Shown here one piece after another: positions 1 to 7,391 of a stretch of 7,391 nucleotides of DNA. The stretch lies in assembly GCA_903889845.1 (NCBI GenBank), contig CAISZB010000477.1:1-7391 (forward strand), written 5' to 3'. The position numbers were made by a program, and so were the translations under genes. The DNA is from an uncultured Verrucomicrobium sp. (GTDB lineage Bacteria > Verrucomicrobiota > Verrucomicrobiia > Methylacidiphilales > GAS474). How positions within the stretch are numbered: position 1 is the stretch's first letter; each line of letters begins with the position of its first letter. Below the pieces are notes generated by a model, which saw only the letters and a list, made by a program, of their open reading frames with translations, did no database searches and was not told where the DNA came from.

Positions 1-1
1 C

Positions 2-934
2 CCGCTCTTCGAGGACCATCCCGACCTCGGTGGCTTCGTTCCCCTCCCCCCGCACGGCGCCTCCTTCTTCAAGGGCCTCTTCGCCCTGCGGCGTCGTCTG
101 GCCGAGGGCCGCTTCGACGCCGTCGTCTCCCTCCATCCCGATCCGCAGGTCTACCTCGCCGCGTGGCTTGCCGGCATCCCGCAGCGGATCGGCTACAAGG
201 AGGGGTGGACCGACTGGACCCTGACCCGGACCGTCCCCGACCGCCGCCGGGAACACCAGATGCGGGAGGCCTCCTACAACTTCGACCTCCTCCGCCCCCT
301 CGGAGTTGCCTATCGGGAGCGGGACGAGGAACGCCTCCGCGCCGCCATAGTACCGCAGCGCGCCGCCCGCGAGACCCTGAAGCAGAAGCTGGAGGAACTC
401 GTCGCCGGACGCCTCCGCCACTACGTCTGCCTCCATCCGACCGCCTTCTCCCCCATCGCCCGCTGGCCCGTCGCCCATTACCTTGAACTGGCCCGGCACC
501 TCCGCGCCCGCCACGGCGTCGCAATCGTCCTCGTCGGCCACCAGCAGGACGATCCCGCCCACCGGGAATTCCGGGCCGGGGCGCAGACCGCGAACCTTCC
601 CTTCGTCGATCTCACCGGCCGGATCGACCTCGCCGAGCTGGCGTGGCTCCTCAAGGGCTCCCTCGCCCTCGTCACCCGGGACACCGGGCCCAGCCACCTG
701 GCCGCCGCCGTCGATTGCCCCGTCGTCGTCCTCTTCGGCCGCGTCGGGCCGCCCTACGGGCCGACGCGCTGGGCGCCGCTGGGCCATAACGTCGAAGTCC
801 TGAAGAGCCGCGCCACCCGCCGCGCCGGGGAGGGCCGGGACGCCTTCTTCCGTCGCACCTTCGCCGAGATCCCGGTCGCCGAGGTCTACGAGGCCGTCGC
901 CCGCTTCCTCCCGCAGCCCGCCTCCGAGGCTTAA
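2..934 (+). CDS. Glycosyltransferase family 9 (ADP-heptose:LPS heptosyltransferase-like), 5' end missing
   Basis: The frame is open from the left edge to TAA at 932-934, giving 310 residues. GT9 enzymes usually have about 320-380, so only the first few tens of residues, including the N-terminal acceptor-side start, lie outside. Seen: the C-terminal GT-B half begins with 'LHPTAFSPIARWP' (from about nt 431), the usual HP(G/T)...(K/R)WP entry to the donor-binding domain. It is followed by 'IVLVGHQQD', 'DLTGRIDLAELAWLL' and 'RDTGPSHLAAAVDCPVVVLFG'; the D-T-G-P-x-H-L-A-A-A block (Asp at nt 680, His at nt 695) is the strongest family signature. Known: GT9 members transfer heptose from ADP-heptose to the LPS inner core on the cytoplasmic side of the inner membrane. 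Inferred: this one probably works on LPS core or another surface glycan; the exact sugar and acceptor cannot be told. It is followed after 3 nt by the DUF255 gene, probably in the same operon. Confidence 0.9.
   Translation, partial: PLFEDHPDLGGFVPLPPHGASFFKGLFALRRRLAEGRFDAVVSLHPDPQVYLAAWLAGIPQRIGYKEGWTDWTLTRTVPDRRREHQMREASYNFDLLRPLGVAYRERDEERLRAAIVPQRAARETLKQKLEELVAGRLRHYVCLHPTAFSPIARWPVAHYLELARHLRARHGVAIVLVGHQQDDPAHREFRAGAQTANLPFVDLTGRIDLAELAWLLKGSLALVTRDTGPSHLAAAVDCPVVVLFGRVGPPYGPTRWAPLGHNVEVLKSRATRRAGEGRDAFFRRTFAEIPVAEVYEAVARFLPQPASEA
926..929 (+). promoter_or_regulatory. Shine-Dalgarno GAGG for the DUF255 gene
   Basis: GAGG lies within the last codons of the GT9 gene, 8 nt before the ATG at 938. 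It is the only well-spaced Shine-Dalgarno match at any of the four starts visible here. It supports the 938 start and re-initiation or continued translation from the GT9 gene. Confidence 0.5.
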
Positions 935-937
935 AGC

Positions 938-3112
<2,175 letters not shown>

Positions 3113-3113
3113 A

Positions 3114-3173
3114 CAGAGCACTGCACCCTAGGGGGGAGCCCACCAGCCAACACCCACTCCACCGCATCACTTT
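3114..3173 (+). other. C/A-rich leader before cheV without Shine-Dalgarno
   Basis: The gap contains a short palindrome CCCTAGGG (3126-3133) inside a G-run. From about 3141 to the cheV ATG it is almost pure C and A with little T or G. There is no purine-rich ribosome-binding site in the last 30 nt. No stem followed by a T-run is present, so no intrinsic terminator for the upstream pair is seen. An unstructured C/A-rich leader could favour S1-dependent initiation (inference). Confidence 0.4.
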
Positions 3174-4115
3174 ATGGCGCAATCGGACATCCTCCTTGAG
3201 GTCGGAACGAACGAACTTGAAATCATCGAGTTCGCCGTCGGCAACCGCCACTACGGCATCAACGTGGCGAAAGTCAAAAAAGTCGTCCACTATCAGCCCT
3301 CCATGCTGACGAAGGTCAGCGAGGTCCCCGAAGGCGTCGAAGGGATCATCTATTTCCAGAACAAGCCGGTCCTCCTCGTCAACCTGCGCCAGCTCCTCTC
3401 CATCGAGGAGGAGCCGCCCCGCGAGGATCGCCGTCTGGCGATCATCACGCAGTTCAACGACATGATCACGAGCTACCTGATCGACGGCGTGAACCGCATC
3501 CACCGCCTCTCGTGGAACAAGCTCCAGCCCTTCGAGGAAGTCATCCCGGGGTCGAACGCCTCGGTAACCGGCACCGTCACCATCGGGGACCGCGTCATCA
3601 TGATCCTCGACCTGGAGCACCTCATCTCGAAGATCGTCCCGGAAGCCAGCATCCAGGCCTCGGCGAAGACCGCCGAATCGATCCACCACAGCGCCGGCCG
3701 GAACTCCGTCCGCATCCTCTTCGCCGAGGACTCCGCGATGATCCGGAAGATGACCGCCGGACAGCTGAAGGAGGCCGGATTCACCTCGATCGAGGTCTTC
3801 GAGAACGGCAAGCGCGCCTACGACCACATCTCCGAGCTGGTCACGAACGCCGTCCGCAACGGCAAGAACCCGAACGAGACCTTCGACCTTCTCCTGACCG
3901 ACATCGAGATGCCCCAGATGGACGGCCTCACGCTTTGCAAGAACGTCCGGGAGACCCTCGGGCTGAAGACCCTTCCGATCGTGATGTATTCCTCCCTCAT
4001 CAACGAGCAGATGGCCGCAAAATGCCGCTCCGTCGGCAGCACGGCCCACATCAGCAAGCCGCGCATCGACCAGATCGTGTCGATCATCGACCAGCATTGC
4101 GGCGTCGCCGCATGA
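3174..4115 (+). CDS. cheV: Chemotaxis protein CheV (CheW-like domain plus response-regulator receiver)
   Basis: 313 residues, typical of CheV (about 300-330). Seen: a CheW-like coupling domain spans about residues 12-152, opening with 'VGTNELEIIEFAVGNRHYGINVAKVKKVV', a stretch very characteristic of CheV N-termini, and ending near 'DLEHLISKI'. A polar linker follows (about 155-178). The receiver domain (about 180-310) keeps its key residues: acidic pair Glu185/Asp186, phospho-acceptor Asp243 in LLLTDIEMPQMDG, Ser273/Ser274 in VMYSSL, and Lys295 in ISKPR. Known: CheV couples chemoreceptors to the CheA kinase in the receptor array at the inner membrane, and phosphorylation of its receiver tunes adaptation. 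An active, phosphorylatable receiver is expected here. The start is chosen because the N-terminus aligns with the family, although no Shine-Dalgarno is present. Its TGA overlaps the next ATG (ATGA, 4112-4115). No cheA, cheR, cheB or receptor gene lies within the window, so it is separate from a main che cluster as far as can be seen. Confidence 0.95.
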   Translation: MAQSDILLEVGTNELEIIEFAVGNRHYGINVAKVKKVVHYQPSMLTKVSEVPEGVEGIIYFQNKPVLLVNLRQLLSIEEEPPREDRRLAIITQFNDMITSYLIDGVNRIHRLSWNKLQPFEEVIPGSNASVTGTVTIGDRVIMILDLEHLISKIVPEASIQASAKTAESIHHSAGRNSVRILFAEDSAMIRKMTAGQLKEAGFTSIEVFENGKRAYDHISELVTNAVRNGKNPNETFDLLLTDIEMPQMDGLTLCKNVRETLGLKTLPIVMYSSLINEQMAAKCRSVGSTAHISKPRIDQIVSIIDQHCGVAA

Positions 4116-5785
4116 GCTCCAGCCCAGCGATCCCCCTCCTCATCGCCGCCGATCCCCGGCAGGTCGATCTCGCCGCCTTCTCCTCGCACCTGCGCGAGGG
4201 GGCCGGCATTCCCATCGAGGCGATCCCCGTCCCCGGCGGTCCCGCCGCGCTGCGGGAAGCCCTCATCGCCCGGGGGCAAGGCAAAGACAAATCCTCCGGC
4301 CCCGTCGCCGTCGTCGATCCCGCCGTCGGCATCGCGACGAAAGGGTGGCTCCCCCACCTCCTCGAACGGCTCAAGGCCGATCCCACCCTCGGCCTCGTCG
4401 GGCCGAAGATCTACGACCGCTCCGGCCTCATCCTCTCCTGCGGGCGGACCGTCGTCTCCTCCCTCGGGATGCGGGACCACTTCGCCAATATCGGCTTCGG
4501 CGAGTCGGAGGCGGAGAAATTCAACCGCTTCGCCGAAGTCGATGCCGTCCTCCCCTGGGCCTTCGTCGTCCGCCCGGAAGCCTTGGCCGCCTTGGCTGCG
4601 GCGGAGAACGACCTCGGCCCCGCCCTCGCCGCCGCATCGGCGCCGAGCGCCACGCCCTTCTCCCTCTTCGGCGACGACCTCTGCCTCAGCCTCCGGGCGG
4701 CGGGCTTCTCCGTCGCCGTCGATCCCGCCGTCCTCGCCGTCAACATCCACCGCAGCACCTTCGACGAACTCAACCGCCTCCAGGTCCCCGGCACCGTCCC
4801 CGACCTCGACGAGCGGGCGATCAACCTCTGGAAAAAGAAGTGGCGTTGGGATCCCGCCCACCCCGACCTCCACGCCGTCCGCGAACGCTGGGGCCAGACC
4901 CCCGTTTGCTGGCGCATCGGCGAAAGCCTCCGCGACACCGCCGACTGGAACGGGGCCGATCACCCCCGGATCGACCTCCTCATGGTCACCCGGAACAACA
5001 TCCCCCTCCTGGAGAAGACCCTCACCTCTCTGGCGCGGACCGAGTACCCGGACCGCTCCCTCTGTCGCCTCCACATCCTCCTCAACGGCGACACGGCGGG
5101 GACCCGGGAATGGCTCGAAGCCCTCGGGAAAAAGGGCAGTTCCCATTCCTTCCCCTTCCGGATCGAGATCGTCGAGACCCCCGTCAACCTCGGCTTCCCC
5201 GCCGCCTTCAACTGGCTCCTCTCCCAGAGTGACGCCCCCCTCGTCGCGAAGCTCGACGACGACATCGAGGTGAAGCCCGACTGGCTCGTTCGCATGGTCG
5301 CCCGGCTGCGGCAGCATCCCTACGCCGGCGTCGTCGGCGGGAAGGTCCTGAACAACGACGATCCCGAGACGATCCAATGGGCCGATTACCGCCTCTGGCC
5401 CGGCGGCATCAACCACCAGGGGACGAAGGACGTCGGCCAACACAACCACCTCAGCCGGACGATTGCGAACATGGGCTGCTGCCTCCTCTACCGGCGGAAG
5501 GCCTTCGTGAAGGCGGGCGGCATCGACATCTCCCTGACCCCCGGCTCCTGGGACGACCTCGACCACCAGATCGCCCTCCGCGCGGCGGGCTACGACGTCC
5601 TCTTCGACGGGGACATCGCGATCCTCCACCCTTTCAAACGCCTCCGCGACCACTGCCGCCGGACGCGCGGCAACATGATGGGGAACGGGACGAAAGTGAA
5701 CCTGAAATGGGGCCTCGGCGCCTTCCAGGTCATCGACCGCGGATTAGATTTGGCAGGGCGAATTATACCGGCTCACTCCGAATAA
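4112..5785 (+). CDS. Two-module GT2-type glycosyltransferase, overlapping cheV
   Basis: 557 residues. Seen: the C-terminal module (about 284-535) is a clear GT-A family 2 domain: 'IDLLMVTRNNIPLLEKTLTSL' (287 onward), 'ETPVNLGFPAAFNWLL', the metal/nucleotide-sugar motif LDDDIEV (Asp382-384), 'GVVGGKVLN', and the acceptor-side catalytic block WDDLDHQIALRAAGYDV (Asp481, Asp482, Asp484). The N-terminal module (about 1-240) resembles a second, shortened GT2 domain: 'VDPAVGIATKGWLPHLLERL' sits where DxD is expected but reads Asp69-Pro-Ala, then 'LGLVGPKIYDRSGLILSCG' and 'FGDDLCLSLRAAGFSVAVDP' (Asp188/189). No signal peptide or membrane segments, so cytosolic or peripheral. Known: GT2 enzymes with these motifs build O-antigens, rhamnans and protein-linked glycans. 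Substrate is unknown. The ATG overlaps the cheV stop, implying translational coupling. An in-frame open stretch extends upstream to 3512, but there it runs antiparallel in meaning to cheV (same strand, other frame), so 4112 is the sensible start. The last 14 or so codons show atypical use (TTA, TTG, ATA, CGA). Confidence 0.88.
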   Translation: MSSSPAIPLLIAADPRQVDLAAFSSHLREGAGIPIEAIPVPGGPAALREALIARGQGKDKSSGPVAVVDPAVGIATKGWLPHLLERLKADPTLGLVGPKIYDRSGLILSCGRTVVSSLGMRDHFANIGFGESEAEKFNRFAEVDAVLPWAFVVRPEALAALAAAENDLGPALAAASAPSATPFSLFGDDLCLSLRAAGFSVAVDPAVLAVNIHRSTFDELNRLQVPGTVPDLDERAINLWKKKWRWDPAHPDLHAVRERWGQTPVCWRIGESLRDTADWNGADHPRIDLLMVTRNNIPLLEKTLTSLARTEYPDRSLCRLHILLNGDTAGTREWLEALGKKGSSHSFPFRIEIVETPVNLGFPAAFNWLLSQSDAPLVAKLDDDIEVKPDWLVRMVARLRQHPYAGVVGGKVLNNDDPETIQWADYRLWPGGINHQGTKDVGQHNHLSRTIANMGCCLLYRRKAFVKAGGIDISLTPGSWDDLDHQIALRAAGYDVLFDGDIAILHPFKRLRDHCRRTRGNMMGNGTKVNLKWGLGAFQVIDRGLDLAGRIIPAHSE

Positions 5786-5928
5786 GCCTCCTTTCGCAGT
5801 ATTTCCTCCCATCGAGGTTAGATTCAGCGGAGTAGAATACAGGGAAGCAACGCGGCCCTCGGTGGAGTGACCTTTCCTTTACCCGAACGAAAGAACATGG
5901 CAGCCTCCCTGCCCCTTCCTCCGTTCCG
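5786..5928 (+). other. Intergenic region before the helicase; weak promoter-like -10
   Basis: The first half is richer in A/T than the neighbouring genes. TAGAAT (5833-5838) matches five of six bases of a -10 hexamer, but no good -35 lies at 16-18 nt (TCGAGG at 5812-5817, with a 15-nt spacer, is the nearest). The last 30 nt before the helicase ATG are pyrimidine-rich with no Shine-Dalgarno. No stem followed by a T-run is visible, so no intrinsic terminator is called. No RNA gene or ORF with support is seen. Confidence 0.3.
5899..5913 (+). other. Small hairpin with CCTCC loop upstream of helicase start
   Basis: GGCAG and CTGCC form a perfect 5-bp stem around the loop CCTCC, ending 15 nt before the ATG at 5929. 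It is short and could occur by chance; a role in translation initiation is only conceivable. Confidence 0.2.
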
Positions 5929-7391
5929 ATGAAACTCAACCCCTCCCAGCAATCGGTCGTCGCCGCCCGCGGTGCCCGTATTCTGGTGCTGGCCGGGGCA
6001 GGGACGGGAAAGACCGCGACGAGCGTCCACTGGGTCGCCGACCTCATCCGGGGCGGCGCGCGGCGCAGCCAGATCCTCATGATCACCTTCACCCGGAAGG
6101 CCGCCAACGAGATGGCCCGCCGGATCGAATCCCTCATCGCCCACGTCCCGAAGCACGGCGCCGGGGACCGCCTCACCGTCGGCACCTACCACGCCGTCGC
6201 CAGCATCCTCCTGCGGAGCGAGGGAAAAGCCTTCGGCCTCTCGAACAACACCTTCTCCACCCTCGACGAGTCGGAGTGCCAATCGATCTGGAAATCGGCC
6301 CTGAAACAGTGCGGCATCGAGGGGAAAGCCGCCCTCTTCGTCCCGAACCGCCTCCAGCAGATGCTCTCCTTCTCCCGGAACACGGGCCGTCCCATGACGG
6401 AAACCCTGGAGGAAGCCTTCGGCAAGCACTCCAAGAAAATGGCGAAGGTCGTCCGCACCTACGACGAATTGAAGAAGGCGGCGAACGTCGTCGACTACGA
6501 CGACCTCCTCGTCCTCTGGAACGAACGGATGCGGAAAGAGCCCGCCTACGCCGCGAAGCTCCGGGAACGGTGGCCCTACGTCCTCGTCGACGAGATGCAG
6601 GACAACAACCAGCTCAACCAGGCCCTCCTCGACGCCCTCGACCCGAAGACCCTCCTCGTCGTCGGCGACGCCAACCAATCGATCTACAGCTTCCGCGGCT
6701 CCGACGTCTCGATCATCCGCGACTTCCCGACGAAGCGGAGCGACACCCAGGTCTTCCGCCTCGAAAGCAACTACCGCAGCGGCCAGACCATCCTCGACCT
6801 CGCCAACGCCGTCGTCGCCGGGACCCCCTCCGCCCTCGTCCTCCAGAGCGCCCGCTCCATCGAGGCGCGGATCGAGTGCCACTGCTACGCCAGCCCCGGC
6901 GCCGAGGCCAACGGCGTCATCCAGTGGCTCCAGGCCCGCCAGAAGGCAGGCGCGAAGCCGTGCGAGAGCGCCGTCCTGGCCCGCTCTTCCAAGGCGCTGA
7001 ACGAACTGGAGATCGGCCTCAACGCGAATCGGATCCGCTACAAGAAATACGGCGGCCAGACCATCGCCGACGCCGCCGAGGTGAAGGACTTCATCGCCTT
7101 CCTCCGCGTCTCCCACAACCTCCAGGACAAGATCGCCCTCCTCCGCGCCCTCATGCAGTTCCCCGGCATCGGCGAAGGGACCGCCGCCCGCGTCATCGCT
7201 GAGCACCAGGAAAGCCTCTTCGGCGCCGACCACTGGCCGAAGCAGGCTGAAGACCTCCCGCGCTGGGTCCGGGAAATCCAGGCCCTGAAGACCCTCCCGG
7301 AGAAAGCCCGCCACCTGGAGGCGCAGATCAAGCCCCTCATCCTCCAGAACTACCCGAAGGACGGCGAGGAACGCCTCGGCACGCTCCGAGC
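5929..7391 (+). CDS. UvrD/PcrA/Rep-like superfamily 1 DNA helicase, 3' end missing
   Basis: The frame is open from ATG 5929 to the right edge: 487 residues of an expected 650-750. Seen: Q-motif LNPSQQSVV (3-11); Walker A AGAGTGKT (22-29, Lys28, Thr29); motif Ia TFTRKAANEM (53-62); GTYHAVAS (85-92); YDDLL in domain 1B; motif II VDEMQD (Asp221, Glu222); motif III VGDANQSIYSFRG (245-257); motif IV LESNYRSGQTIL (Asn281-Tyr-Arg-Ser); then 'AVLARSSKALNELEIGL' and YKKYGGQ (371-377), leading into the 2B domain with FPGIGEGTA. Motifs V and VI are beyond the window. Known: these ATP-driven 3'-5' helicases unwind DNA in excision and mismatch repair, replication restart or removal of RecA. Odd: motif II is DEMQD where DE(Y/F)QD is usual, and motif III has D-A-N-Q where D-D/P-D/E-Q is usual. 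The start is fixed because an in-frame TAG (5833-5835) precedes it, no earlier start codon exists after that stop, and the Q-motif sits right at the N-terminus. Which paralogue (uvrD, pcrA, rep) cannot be decided. Confidence 0.93.
   Translation, partial: MKLNPSQQSVVAARGARILVLAGAGTGKTATSVHWVADLIRGGARRSQILMITFTRKAANEMARRIESLIAHVPKHGAGDRLTVGTYHAVASILLRSEGKAFGLSNNTFSTLDESECQSIWKSALKQCGIEGKAALFVPNRLQQMLSFSRNTGRPMTETLEEAFGKHSKKMAKVVRTYDELKKAANVVDYDDLLVLWNERMRKEPAYAAKLRERWPYVLVDEMQDNNQLNQALLDALDPKTLLVVGDANQSIYSFRGSDVSIIRDFPTKRSDTQVFRLESNYRSGQTILDLANAVVAGTPSALVLQSARSIEARIECHCYASPGAEANGVIQWLQARQKAGAKPCESAVLARSSKALNELEIGLNANRIRYKKYGGQTIADAAEVKDFIAFLRVSHNLQDKIALLRALMQFPGIGEGTAARVIAEHQESLFGADHWPKQAEDLPRWVREIQALKTLPEKARHLEAQIKPLILQNYPKDGEERLGTLR

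Noticed and set aside
3126..3140. G-run with CCCTAGGG as an intrinsic terminator
   Set aside because: The stem would have too small a loop and there is no T-run after it.
3512..4111. 200-codon upstream extension of the glycosyltransferase frame into cheV
   Set aside because: The extension is Arg/Pro/His-rich shadow sequence within cheV. The glycosyltransferase similarity begins only after the ATG at 4112.
3818..5653. 611-codon open frame on the minus strand opposite cheV and the glycosyltransferase
   Set aside because: Low-complexity Gly/Glu/Asp/Val composition and no motifs. It spans two well-supported + strand genes and is a by-product of GC-rich codon usage.
5750..5770. TGGCAGGGCGAATTATA as a sigma54 promoter
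   Set aside because: The TGGCA half is present but the GC doublet of the -12 element is missing at the required spacing.
5824..7314. 496-codon open frame on the minus strand opposite the helicase
   Set aside because: Same composition artefact; the + strand frame carries the helicase motifs in correct order.

Overview
The window reads as a compact, GC-rich bacterial chromosome segment with five protein genes, all on the + strand and packed tightly, and no sign of phage, insertion sequences, CRISPR arrays or RNA genes. The partial gene at the left edge is an ADP-heptose/LPS heptosyltransferase-type (GT9) enzyme, which points to a Gram-negative cell with an LPS-like envelope. A CheV-type protein implies a chemotaxis pathway. 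Codons end overwhelmingly in C or G, and three of the four visible starts have no clear Shine-Dalgarno sequence. A Verrucomicrobiota or other environmental Gram-negative lineage would fit, but this is a guess; nothing here is diagnostic of a phylum.

Layout: (1) 2-934, 3' part of a GT9 heptosyltransferase-like gene. (2) 938-3112, a YyaL/SPATA20-type thioredoxin-fold plus (alpha/alpha)6-barrel protein (DUF255), starting 3 nt after the GT9 stop with a GAGG ribosome-binding site inside the GT9 end. (3) A 61-nt C/A-rich gap with a possible extended -10 promoter just before it, then 3174-4115, CheV (CheW domain plus receiver domain). (4) 4112-5785, a protein with two GT2 glycosyltransferase-like modules, overlapping cheV by ATGA and so probably translationally coupled to it. 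(5) A 143-nt gap, then 5929 to the right edge, a UvrD/PcrA/Rep-like superfamily 1 helicase cut off by the window end.

There appear to be two transcription pairs (GT9-DUF255 and cheV-GT2) and a separate DNA-repair helicase. The most notable point is the overlap of a chemotaxis coupling protein with a two-module glycosyltransferase whose N-terminal module looks catalytically degenerate. This suggests, without proving, a link between surface or flagellar glycosylation and chemotaxis. I found no convincing evidence of a wholly new multi-gene system; most of the window is recognisable core-type genes.
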